From assembly GCA_938003765.1 (NCBI GenBank), contig CALKYE010000099.1:1-25880 (forward strand): DNA of 25,880 nt. Reading direction: 5' to 3'. Position 1 is the stretch's first letter. Every line of letters starts with the position of its first letter. This DNA is from an uncultured Planctomycetia bacterium. Lineage in GTDB: Bacteria > Planctomycetota > UBA1135 > GCA-002686595. Position numbers and translations under genes: made by a program. This document shows, one piece after another, positions 1 through 6,508 of this stretch. A model generated the notes under the pieces. The model was not told the origin of the DNA. It saw only the letters and a list, made by a program, of their open reading frames with translations, and ran no database searches.

Positions 1-2
1 GC

Positions 3-248
3 TCGAGCTACCTGTGCGTGAAGCCGCCGACCCAACGCCTCCCGGCGCAGAACGCCGGAGGGACCAGCGGCGCGTGCGACGGAGCGATGAGCCGCGATTG
101 GCTGTCGTTCGTGGCGGCCAACCCGTCGACGCTCGGAGCGCCATTCGCGGCGGGAGACGTGGTCGGCGCGCAGTGCTGGTATCGCGATCCCGCCGCGCCG
201 AAGACCACCAACCTCAGTGCCGCGCTCGAGTTCACGGTGTCCCCCTGA
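3..248 (+). CDS. C-terminal fragment of a secreted protein (planctomycete-type tail)
   Basis: Only the last 81 codons are in the window. The reading frame is open from base 3 and ends at TGA 246-248, so the gene starts to the left. The visible part reads SSYLCVKPPTQR, then a Gly/Cys segment (GGTSGACDGAM), then AGDVVGAQCWYRDPAAP and a final NLSAALEFTVSP. From general knowledge, an ending of the form 'AG..V..Q.WYRDP......LS.ALEFTV.P' is common at the C-terminus of large exported planctomycete proteins with beta-propeller, FG-GAP or choice-of-anchor architecture. It probably forms a small beta-sandwich. The two cysteines (LCVK and GACDG) may form a disulfide outside the cytoplasm. The function of the missing N-terminal part cannot be told. 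The neighbour on the right is convergent. Confidence 0.75.
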   Translation, partial: SSYLCVKPPTQRLPAQNAGGTSGACDGAMSRDWLSFVAANPSTLGAPFAAGDVVGAQCWYRDPAAPKTTNLSAALEFTVSP

Positions 249-256
249 GCGAGTGC

Positions 257-270
257 CGTCCGCGCGGACG
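257..270 (+). terminator. 14-nt palindrome after the first CDS, possible hairpin
   Basis: CGTCCGCGCGGACG is a perfect palindrome starting 9 nt after the stop codon at 246-248. It can fold with a 5-bp GC-rich stem and a 4-nt loop. No T-tract follows, so it does not meet the classical intrinsic-terminator definition. Its position just after a stop codon is the main support. Confidence 0.3.
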
Positions 271-512
271 AACGACGTCGTCGCGAAGCTCTCCAACGCT
301 TCGGCGCAAGCGTCGGGGTGTCAGCGGACCGACCGCGTCTCGAAAGCCGTTGAGTGGCCGCACTGGACCGTTGCGCACGATTCGCGAACTCGCATCCCAG
401 GTCGTAGGTGCTGGGACGTGGCGGGCGCGCAACGCTGGGAGCGAAAGGTTCGACCCAACAAGAACTCGGTGGACTGCAGATCCTCGAAGCGAATCTCGTA
501 GCTCACCGGTCA

Positions 513-531
513 GCTCGAGAGACGCTCGAGC
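513..531. repeat. inverted repeat (7-bp stem, 5-nt loop)
   Basis: GCTCGAG at 513-519 pairs perfectly with CTCGAGC at 525-531 around the loop AGACG. It lies in the convergent gap, upstream (in plus coordinates) of a second hairpin at 548-567. For minus-strand transcripts of the operon it would be the second hairpin met after the stop codon. There is no T-tract on either strand. Confidence 0.35.
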
Positions 532-547
532 GACTTCGATCCGGGTT

Positions 548-567
548 CGCAGCGCCACTCCGCTGCG
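548..567 (-). terminator. hairpin after the HEAT/cytochrome/ABC operon
   Basis: CGCAGCG (548-554) and CGCTGCG (561-567) form a perfect 7-bp stem with a 6-nt loop, 13 nt past the stop codon of the last operon gene (581-583). There is no run of U after it on the minus strand. I call it a probable 3'-end hairpin (terminator or mRNA-stabilising), based on position and perfect pairing. Confidence 0.4.
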
Positions 568-580
568 CGCGCGAGTCGCG

Positions 581-2047
581 TCAAGCGCCCAGCACGGTGT
601 CGAGGACCGCCGCGCGCTCGTTCACGCGAGTGCGAGAGTCGGTCGTCGTGATCGAACGCCACTGTTTCAGCGCCTCGACCGCTTGGGCGTCTGCTGACGC
701 GCGATGCTCGAGCCATGCATCGAGCGCGAGCTCGGGCGCCGCGCTGTCCACCTCTCCGCCAGTCATGGCGCGGCGCAGCTCACGGACCTCGTCGAGGGAC
801 AGCGTCTCGGGCGCGCAACGCACCAGCGCCGCCAGGCTCGCCACGCGCAGGTCGCGCGAGAGCTTCTCGTCCAGCCGCTTGCGGAGCGCGGGCGCCGAAC
901 TCGCGAGCCCCATGGCCCCGAGCGCCTGCGTCGCGCTCATGCGGATCTCCAGCGGCCACGAAGGTCCAGTTCGCTCGATCAGCGCGGCCTCCGCGGGCGC
1001 GTGGCGCAACGCGCCGAGGGCGAGGATCACCTGGTCGGAGATCTGCGGCTCGTCGATGAGCTCCAGGAGCCGCGGTCCCGCGGGTCGCGCGCGCCCGGCG
1101 AGGCGCTCGAGGCACTGCGCGGCGTGCACGCGCACGTAGCGATTCTCGTCGTCCAGCGCGGCCACCAGCAGCGGCGTGACCTTGTGGTGCTCGAGCGAGA
1201 GCACGAAGCGGCCGTCGTCGACCGGCCGCAGTTGCCATTCGCCGAACAGCTTGAGGATGCGCCAGACCTCGAGCTCGCGCGCCGGCGAGAACGGCGCGTC
1301 CGCGAGCGCTTCATCGCCGCGCTTCCAAGCCTGGTAGAGCTCCGACGCGTCGCTGAAGCCCGCGCCTTGCGCCAGCTCCGCGAGCGCGGTGAGCGCGCCA
1401 TTGCGCATCTCATCGCGCGGATCGTCGCGCGAAACCACGTACAGCGCATCGAGTCCCGAGTACACGCCGAAGCGCGCGAGCGTGCGGGCGATGTAGATCA
1501 CGGTCTCGTTGTCGGTCTCGTAGCGCAGGCACAGCAGCAGCCCGGGCACGACCCAGTCCTGCGAGAGCAAGGCGAGCTTCCAGGCGCAGTGCGCGCGCAG
1601 CCACGGCGCCTCGTCCTTCTTGAGTCGACCTGCATCGAGGCGCTCGAGCAGCGCGCGGGCCGAGGCGGGGTGGTCGAGTTCGCCGAGCGCGGCTGCGGCG
1701 GCGATGCGCACGCTCTGCGAGGCCTCGGCGTCGAACAGGCGCGCACGCAGCGCGGGCACGCTCGCGGCGTCCAGGGAGCGCAACTCGTCGCGCGCGATGC
1801 GCTTGAGGCGCTCGTCCGCCCCGGCCAGCGTCTCGAGCAGTCCGTCGATCTGCTCGGCGAGCTCGGTGTCGACGGGCGGCTGCGGCGCTGGCGCCAACTG
1901 CGCTTCGAGCTTCGCGATGCTCGAGGCGACCACCGGAGCGAGATCCGTCCGCTCGCGCGAACTCGCGGGCGCCGGAGTCGGCGCCGTCTCTTGTCGACAG
2001 CTCGGCGCGAGCGCGAGGACCGCGAGCGCGAACGCGAGCTCTCTCAC
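581..2047 (-). CDS. HEAT-repeat protein with N-terminal signal, last gene of the cytochrome/ABC operon
   Basis: The protein has 488 residues. The N-terminus (MRELAFALAVLALAPSC) is a hydrophobic export signal ending at Cys17. APSC is a poor lipobox because Leu is at -4, not -3, so lipidation is possible but uncertain. A Pro/Ala linker follows. From about residue 70 there are alpha-helical HEAT/PBS-type repeats with visible units such as 'VRIAAAAALGELDHP', 'DEMRNGALTALAELA', 'NRYVRVHAAQCLERLA', 'EIRMSATQALGAMGLA' and 'DLRVASLAALVRCA'. HEAT arrays are protein-binding scaffolds with no catalytic residues. The GTG start (2045-2047) overlaps the cytochrome stop by 4 nt (GTGA), with GAGG about 8 nt upstream. 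The likely role is a periplasmic or outer-leaflet scaffold for the cytochrome or transporter encoded upstream; this is inference from coupling only. Confidence 0.8.
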   Translation of the reverse strand: MRELAFALAVLALAPSCRQETAPTPAPASSRERTDLAPVVASSIAKLEAQLAPAPQPPVDTELAEQIDGLLETLAGADERLKRIARDELRSLDAASVPALRARLFDAEASQSVRIAAAAALGELDHPASARALLERLDAGRLKKDEAPWLRAHCAWKLALLSQDWVVPGLLLCLRYETDNETVIYIARTLARFGVYSGLDALYVVSRDDPRDEMRNGALTALAELAQGAGFSDASELYQAWKRGDEALADAPFSPARELEVWRILKLFGEWQLRPVDDGRFVLSLEHHKVTPLLVAALDDENRYVRVHAAQCLERLAGRARPAGPRLLELIDEPQISDQVILALGALRHAPAEAALIERTGPSWPLEIRMSATQALGAMGLASSAPALRKRLDEKLSRDLRVASLAALVRCAPETLSLDEVRELRRAMTGGEVDSAAPELALDAWLEHRASADAQAVEALKQWRSITTTDSRTRVNERAAVLDTVLGA

Positions 2048-3033
2048 GGCGCGAGCCTCTTCGAGTGCACCACCTGCGCCTCGCGCTCGGGGTCGGGGCG
2101 CTCGGGGTTCTCGTAGTACGGCGAGAGCTTGTAGAAGAGCGCGACCTCGATCTCGCCGCGCGCCGCTTCATCGTCGATGCGGAGCGCGATCTTCGCTCCG
2201 GCCGGAAGCTCGGTGTTCACGAGGTCGACCTCGTGGCGATACGGATTGCGGAAGCGGTGCAGCGCGCGCCACTCGCCCTTCTCTCCGCCGGGGCCGAGCG
2301 GGCGCCAGAACACGTCGGAGGCGCGGCTGCGCTCGTCGGTGGGGTAGTTGTGTCCCGCACCGATGTTCTCGATCTCCACGGCGACGCCGCCGCCCTCGCG
2401 CGCGACACGCAGCTCGACGGCGCGCCGCACGACTTCGATGTCGTGCCCGCCGTGCATCGTGTGGTCGCGGCCCTTGCTCGGATCGCCGTCGCGATGGGGC
2501 ATGTGGCACGCGACACAGTCCTGATAGCCCGGCCCGGGTTGCGCGTACTTGCTTTGCCGCCACTGGTCGACGGTGCCGTGTTGGTTGTGGCAGCCGGCGC
2601 AGTACTCCGGCTTGAGCAGGTCGCGCGTCGCGACCGGACGGCACGCTGCAGAGGCGTTGTCGACGGTCCCCGCGACGCGACCGTCGCCCATGAGGTGGCA
2701 CGCGATGCAATCGACGCCTTCGATCATGCGCGTCGTGCGCGGCAGCACGCGGTCGCCGAGCACGGTCGAGAGCACCGGCTGCGGCGCATGGCAGTCGATG
2801 CAGTCCTTGTTCGCGAAGTCGTTGGTCTGCGCGCGCACGTCCGGGTCGGTGTAGGCCTGCGCGTGCCACGAGAGCTTCCACTCGTCGAACACCTGCGCGT
2901 GGCACTCGGCGCACTGCTGCGAGCTCTCCCAGACCACCGGCTCGGCCGGCGGCGCCGGTGCGACGAAGATCGACTTGAGCGCCCACACGCCCGCGGCGAG
3001 CACCACCAGACCAGCCAGCGCGCGCGCGTTCAC
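2044..3033 (-). CDS. membrane-anchored pentaheme cytochrome c (cytochrome c554-like)
   Basis: The protein has 329 residues. One N-terminal transmembrane anchor (about residues 5-24) is followed by five CXXCH haem c motifs: CAECH 41-45, CIDCH 78-82, CIACH 109-113, CAGCH 145-149 and CVACH 173-177. Extra His residues that could be distal ligands are H57, H151, H180, H191, H194 and H197. The first haem region (QQCAECHAQVFDEWKLSWHA) has the layout of the cytochrome c554 family. The second half (from about 200) is haem-free and beta-rich; it contains GAGHNYPTDERSR, similar to the 'GH.FPTG' segment of several multihaem cytochromes. It should be an electron carrier on the outer face of the cytoplasmic membrane. 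The GTG start has a strong AAAGGAG 5 nt upstream, and both gene ends overlap their neighbours by GTGA. The electron donor and acceptor are unknown. Direct coupling to an ABC importer is unusual. Confidence 0.88.
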   Translation of the reverse strand: MNARALAGLVVLAAGVWALKSIFVAPAPPAEPVVWESSQQCAECHAQVFDEWKLSWHAQAYTDPDVRAQTNDFANKDCIDCHAPQPVLSTVLGDRVLPRTTRMIEGVDCIACHLMGDGRVAGTVDNASAACRPVATRDLLKPEYCAGCHNQHGTVDQWRQSKYAQPGPGYQDCVACHMPHRDGDPSKGRDHTMHGGHDIEVVRRAVELRVAREGGGVAVEIENIGAGHNYPTDERSRASDVFWRPLGPGGEKGEWRALHRFRNPYRHEVDLVNTELPAGAKIALRIDDEAARGEIEVALFYKLSPYYENPERPDPEREAQVVHSKRLAP

Positions 3034-3716
3034 TTGCGCTCCTTTGCTTCAGCGCCCTCCGCGACGATTCGTCCGGCGCGCATGCGCACGGTGCGCGTGG
3101 CGTACTCGCGGGCTTCGTTCGGAGCGTGGGTGACGTGGATCACGGTGAGTCCCAGGCGTTGATGGAGTTCGTGCAGCTTGGCGAGGAGCGAGTGGCGCAG
3201 CTCTTCGTCGAGCGGGCCCAGCGGTTCGTCCAGCAGCAGGAGCCGCGGCGAGGCCGCGATGGCGCGCGCCAGCGCCAAGCGCTGGGCTTCGCCGCCCGAA
3301 AGCGTAGCGGGCAAGCGCTCCTGATAACCCGCGAGCTCGACCCACTCCAGCAGCTCGGCCACGCGCGCGCTCCACTGCTCGCGCGGTGTGCGCGCGCAAC
3401 CGAGCACGAACTCGAGTTGCTTGCGCGCGTTCAAGTGCGGCCACAGCGCGCCGCCTTGGAACAGCATGCCCACGCCGCGCTGCTCCGGCGGCAGCACGAC
3501 GCGCGCGCCCTCGCTCGCGACCCGGCCGAACAGTTCGAGTCGACCGCTCGTGGGGCGTACGAGACCGGCGATGGTCCGCAGCAGCGTGGTCTTGCCGCAG
3601 CCGGAGGGGCCGACGAGCAAGAGGTGTTCGCGCTCGGGGACGGCGAGGTCGATCGAGTCGAGGATCCCGCGCTCGCCGGCGCGGACACTGACGTCGTGCA
3701 ACTCGACGGCGTTCAC
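3030..3716 (-). CDS. ABC transporter ATP-binding protein (minimal, Fe/polyamine-type)
   Basis: The protein has 228 residues and is a complete nucleotide-binding domain: Walker A GPSGCGKTT at 36-44, Q-loop MLFQGGALWPHL around 84-95, signature LSGGEAQRLALARA at 139-152, Walker B LLLLDEP with D-loop at 159-170 (DEPLGPLDEE), and H-loop VTHAP near 195-199. The order and wording place it in the CysA/PotA/FbpC/ThiQ group, and it powers the permease encoded just upstream. FbpC and PotA proteins are usually near 350 residues, with a C-terminal TOBE/regulatory domain; this one stops straight after the NBD, as ThiQ-like proteins do. The start is GTG at 3714-3716, because a much longer open frame upstream lies antisense to the permease frame and is not coding. 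GGAG lies 8 nt upstream. Both ends overlap neighbours by GTGA. Confidence 0.9.
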   Translation of the reverse strand: MNAVELHDVSVRAGERGILDSIDLAVPEREHLLLVGPSGCGKTTLLRTIAGLVRPTSGRLELFGRVASEGARVVLPPEQRGVGMLFQGGALWPHLNARKQLEFVLGCARTPREQWSARVAELLEWVELAGYQERLPATLSGGEAQRLALARAIAASPRLLLLDEPLGPLDEELRHSLLAKLHELHQRLGLTVIHVTHAPNEAREYATRTVRMRAGRIVAEGAEAKERK

Positions 3717-5251
3717 GGGAGGAGCTCCAGACGTCGGCGTGCGAACAGCGACCACAGCGCGCCGGGCAGCACGACCAGGAACAGGATCAGGAGCGCCATC
3801 GCCGCGACGAAGTCGTCGCGACCGAAGTGCACTTGATTGAAGATGCGGAACATCGCCGTGCGGTTGGCCGCGGGCGTGAGCATGGTCGCGTCGAGCTCGC
3901 GCAGCGACAGCACGAACACGCCGATCCATCCGCCGAGGAGCGCCGAGCGCAGGCTGGGGGCCACGATGCGCGTGAGGGTGCGGAACGGGCCCGCGCCCGC
4001 GAGTTGCGCGGCCTCTTCGAGGCGCGGGTCGAGCGCAGCCGTCGCAGCCGACACGATCAGGATCGCGAAGGCCGCGAAGCGACCGGCGAGCAGCAGCACG
4101 ACGACTCCGCCCTCGTCGTAGAAGCGCGCGCTCCAGTCGTGGTTCCACAGCACGATCACGCCGACGCTGAGCAGCACCGCCGGAGCGCCGATCGGCAGCA
4201 CGACGAGGCTCTCGAGCCAGCGGCCGCCGCGCGCGCGCTCGAGCGCATGTCCGAGTACGAGCGCGAGCGCTGCGCACGCCGTCGCTGCGCACAGCGAGTA
4301 CACGATGCTGTTCGCCAGGTCCTCGCGACCGCGCTCGATCGCGAGCGTGAAGGCCTGGCCTACGCGTGCGAACTCGAACCCGCGCGCTGCGCCGCCCGCT
4401 TCCCACACCAAGCGCGCCGCCGGGATCAACGCGCCGATCGACACGAGCGTCAGGCAGAACAGGAACGCCGGCCAGCGCCACGGGCCGAGTTCGAAGGGCT
4501 CGGGTTGGCGGAAGTCGCCCGAGAGCGACGCCATCGCACCGCGTCGGCGCAACACCAGCGCCGGGACGAGTGCGGCGAGCGTGACGGCGAGCAGCGGCAG
4601 CGCGGTCGCGACCGCCAGGCCCGGCCGCGACTCGATGCGCCAGTTGGCGAAGATCTCCGCGGCGTAGACGCTGAACTTGGGTTGGCCGAGCCACGAGACG
4701 TAGTCGGCCACGGAGAAGTCGTTCACCGTGAAGACGAACGCGAAGCACGCTCCGCAGGCGACGGAGGGGAGCACCAGGGGCAAGTCGGAGCGCAGCGCCG
4801 CGCGCCAACCTCCGGCGATGCGAGCCGCTTCTTCGCGGCGTGCGTCGATGCGCTCGAACGCGCGCGCGCTGAACAGCGCGACGAGCGGAAAGGTGCTCAC
4901 GCTCGACACGGCGTAGGCGGCCGGTGCGCCGCGGATGTCGGCGAGCACCGTCCAGACCATCGCGAGGATCATCGGCGGGATCAGCAGCGGCGCGATGCCG
5001 AGCGGGCGCAGCAACGCGGCGAAGGGCATGTCCGTCCTGGAGACCAGGAAGCCGAAGGGCAGGCCCGCGGCGGTGGCGATCAGCGCGACGGACGCGCCGT
5101 ACAGAAGCGTGCGACCGAGCAGTTCGAGGTTGCGCGGAGCGAAGATGGCCGCGAGGTCAGCCGACTCGACTCGCGGAACCATCGCCGCCAGGGGCGCGAG
5201 GCCCGCGAGCACGAACACAGCGGCGGCCAGAGCGACCAGCGGCCGACTCAC
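3713..5251 (-). CDS. ABC transporter permease, two fused domains (FbpB-like)
   Basis: The protein has 512 residues and about 12 predicted membrane segments, arranged as two tandem binding-protein-dependent permease domains. Each has an EAA-type cytoplasmic loop that docks to the ATPase: REEAARIAGGWRAAL at 139-153 and LEEAAQLAGAGPFRTL at 411-426. Fusion of two permease halves into one chain is typical of FbpB-type ferric-iron permeases and also of some thiamine (ThiP) and 2-aminoethylphosphonate permeases. It would form the whole transmembrane pore, with two copies of the minimal ATPase below it. The GTG start overlaps the binding-protein stop (GTGA), and AAGGAG lies about 11 nt upstream within the preceding gene. 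The family assignment is strong; the substrate is inferred. Confidence 0.88.
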   Translation of the reverse strand: MSRPLVALAAAVFVLAGLAPLAAMVPRVESADLAAIFAPRNLELLGRTLLYGASVALIATAAGLPFGFLVSRTDMPFAALLRPLGIAPLLIPPMILAMVWTVLADIRGAPAAYAVSSVSTFPLVALFSARAFERIDARREEAARIAGGWRAALRSDLPLVLPSVACGACFAFVFTVNDFSVADYVSWLGQPKFSVYAAEIFANWRIESRPGLAVATALPLLAVTLAALVPALVLRRRGAMASLSGDFRQPEPFELGPWRWPAFLFCLTLVSIGALIPAARLVWEAGGAARGFEFARVGQAFTLAIERGREDLANSIVYSLCAATACAALALVLGHALERARGGRWLESLVVLPIGAPAVLLSVGVIVLWNHDWSARFYDEGGVVVLLLAGRFAAFAILIVSAATAALDPRLEEAAQLAGAGPFRTLTRIVAPSLRSALLGGWIGVFVLSLRELDATMLTPAANRTAMFRIFNQVHFGRDDFVAAMALLILFLVVLPGALWSLFARRRLELLP

Positions 5252-6282
5252 TGGAGGAAGCGCTCCTTGAACTGCGTCATGCGGCGTTCGATGTCCGCGC
5301 CGACGCGCGCCCAGTCGACCCGCATGAGCGAGAGGTCCGCCGCGGACTTCACGTGAGGCGGCCGCTTCACGTCCGCGCGCACCGGGATCTGCGCGCCTTC
5401 CGCGAAGGCAAGCTTCTCCTCGACCTCGCGCGAGAGGATGAAGTCGATCAGCTTGCGCGCGGCGTCGGGGTGCGGCGCTTCAGCGAGCAGCGCCACCGAG
5501 TTGGGGATCAACAGCGCGCCGCGCGCGCCGGGCGCCTGGTCGGGGAACACCTGGGCCACCGGGTGTCCGCCGTTCAGCGCGACGTTGAAGTCGTCGGTGT
5601 CGGTCAGTCCCCAGGCCATCTGGCCTTCGCGCACCAGGCGCATGACTTGACCGTTGCTCTGCACGAGGTTCACGCCGCTCTCCTCGATGCGCTGGACGAA
5701 CTCATCGCCCTTCGCGTCGCCCTCGGCGGCGTACAGCGCGGTGAGGTGCGTGAGCGTCGTCCCGGTCAGCGGCCGCGCCATGCACACCTTGCCGCGCCAC
5801 TTGGGGTCGAACAGGTCCTCGAGCGAGGTGAGCTGCGCCGGATCGGCGAGCGTCGTGTTGACGATGAACACTCGCGCGCGCGCCGCGAAGGCGGTCCAGC
5901 GGTGCTGCGGGTCGCGGAACTCGGCGGGGATGTTGGCGGCGCTGGGGCTGTCGTAGCTCGCCAGCAGCCCGTCGTTCGCCAGCGCCACGGTGTGGGCCAG
6001 TTCGTTGTTCCAGAACACGTCGCAGCGCGGACGCGAGCGCTCCTCGCGGATGCGCTTGACCAATCCGACGGTCTTGGCGGCTTCGACGTCGTACTCGGCG
6101 CGCACGACCAGACCGGTCTTGCTCTCGAACTCCTTGACCAGCGTCTCGGCGAACATCTGGTCCAGCGCGCAGTACAGCACCACGTCGGGACCCTTCGAAC
6201 TGCAGGCGCCGAGGGCTCCGCACACCAGGGCCAGGAGTCCTGCGAGCCAGCGAGAGGAGCGGAACGAGTCGGGCTTGAGCAT
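5248..6282 (-). CDS. solute-binding lipoprotein of an ABC importer (COG1840 / Fe(III)-type)
   Basis: The protein has 344 residues and is the first gene of the operon. A signal peptide ends in the good lipobox LGAC (Cys27), so the mature protein should be lipid-anchored. The family is shown by 'VLYCALDQMFAETLVKEFE' (about 35-53), 'AEYDVEAAKT' (62-71), 'CDVFWNNE' (87-94) and 'WGLTDTDDFNVA' (224-235), the pattern of binding proteins usually annotated as ferric iron. Only four Tyr are present (Y37, Y64, Y110, Y184), with no Tyr-Tyr pair as in FbpA, so iron as ligand is not proven. Phosphonate or another small anion is possible. The start is ATG 6280-6282, chosen because the signal peptide begins there; extended upstream frames would put coding sequence over the divergent promoter region. 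No Shine-Dalgarno sequence is visible. The stop overlaps the permease start by GTGA. Confidence 0.87.
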   Translation of the reverse strand: MLKPDSFRSSRWLAGLLALVCGALGACSSKGPDVVLYCALDQMFAETLVKEFESKTGLVVRAEYDVEAAKTVGLVKRIREERSRPRCDVFWNNELAHTVALANDGLLASYDSPSAANIPAEFRDPQHRWTAFAARARVFIVNTTLADPAQLTSLEDLFDPKWRGKVCMARPLTGTTLTHLTALYAAEGDAKGDEFVQRIEESGVNLVQSNGQVMRLVREGQMAWGLTDTDDFNVALNGGHPVAQVFPDQAPGARGALLIPNSVALLAEAPHPDAARKLIDFILSREVEEKLAFAEGAQIPVRADVKRPPHVKSAADLSLMRVDWARVGADIERRMTQFKERFLQ

Positions 6283-6289
6283 GGGTGGG

Positions 6290-6320
6290 CGACTAGTGGT
6301 GCGTGCGCGTCGGGCCACAA
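6290..6320 (-). promoter_or_regulatory. possible promoter of the ABC/cytochrome operon
   Basis: On the minus strand, TTGTGG (6320-6315) is followed after 19 nt by TAGTCG (6295-6290), 7 nt before the ATG at 6282. If real, the transcript would be nearly leaderless, which fits the missing Shine-Dalgarno sequence. The spacer is longer than the usual 16-18 nt and the match is weak. Confidence 0.25.
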
Positions 6321-6391
6321 GCTCGCGGCCCTCCGCGGCAGACGGTAGCGCGCCCCGGCTCGCTCGCCCAACCACGTCGCGTTGCGCGCGG

Positions 6392-6419
6392 TTGTCGCGT
6401 TCGCGTGGAGGGCTATGCT
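6392..6419 (+). promoter_or_regulatory. promoter-like element for the aminotransferase operon
   Basis: TTGTCG at 6392-6397 and TATGCT at 6414-6419 are separated by 16 nt, close to the sigma-70 consensus. The start codon is about 90 nt downstream. The same CTATnCTG core occurs upstream of the phosphomannomutase gene, which supports a real -10 element. Confidence 0.45.
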
Positions 6420-6420
6420 G

Positions 6421-6447
6421 GCGCGCTTTCCCGCGGGAAATGCGCGC
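6421..6447. promoter_or_regulatory. palindromic operator candidate
   Basis: TTTCCCGCGGGAAA (6427-6440) is a perfect 14-nt palindrome. It is flanked by GCGCGC on both sides (6421-6426 and 6442-6447) with one extra T at 6441, giving a 27-nt near-perfect dyad. It begins 1 nt after the putative -10 element (6414-6419), so it would cover the transcription start, a classical repressor position. It could also fold at the 5' end of the transcript. I do not recognise a matching regulator family. Confidence 0.45.
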
Positions 6448-6508
6448 CTCGCGCGCCCCGCCGGGGTCCCCCTCGCCGCCCTCAGATCGCCGTCTCGAGA
6501 CCGCCGCT

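Larger units (their letters stand above)
249..580. other. convergent intergenic region, no gene seen
   Basis: These 332 bases separate the plus-strand fragment ending at 248 from the minus-strand operon ending at 581. Open frames exist on both strands (for example 232-558 minus), but they are Arg/Ser-rich, match no family I recognise and lack a ribosome-binding site. I treat them as chance frames. What the region does hold is a set of inverted repeats near the two gene ends, at 257-270, 513-531 and 548-567, annotated separately. A TTCGA motif near 450 is not flanked by tRNA-like stems. Confidence 0.6.
6283..6508. promoter_or_regulatory. divergent control region between ABC operon and aminotransferase operon
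   Basis: This 226-bp region has gene starts on both sides and no convincing gene of its own. It holds the possible minus-strand promoter near 6290-6320, the plus-strand promoter-like pair at 6392-6419 and the palindrome at 6421-6447. Shared control of the two divergent operons is possible but not shown. Confidence 0.6.

Noticed and set aside
440..470. GGTTCGACCC resembling a tRNA T-arm
   Set aside because: The flanking bases do not form a 5-bp T stem, and no acceptor, D or anticodon arms can be built around it.
232..558. Minus-strand frame of 108 codons in the convergent gap
   Set aside because: No ribosome-binding site, Arg-rich composition, no family similarity that I recognise, and it covers hairpins near both gene ends.
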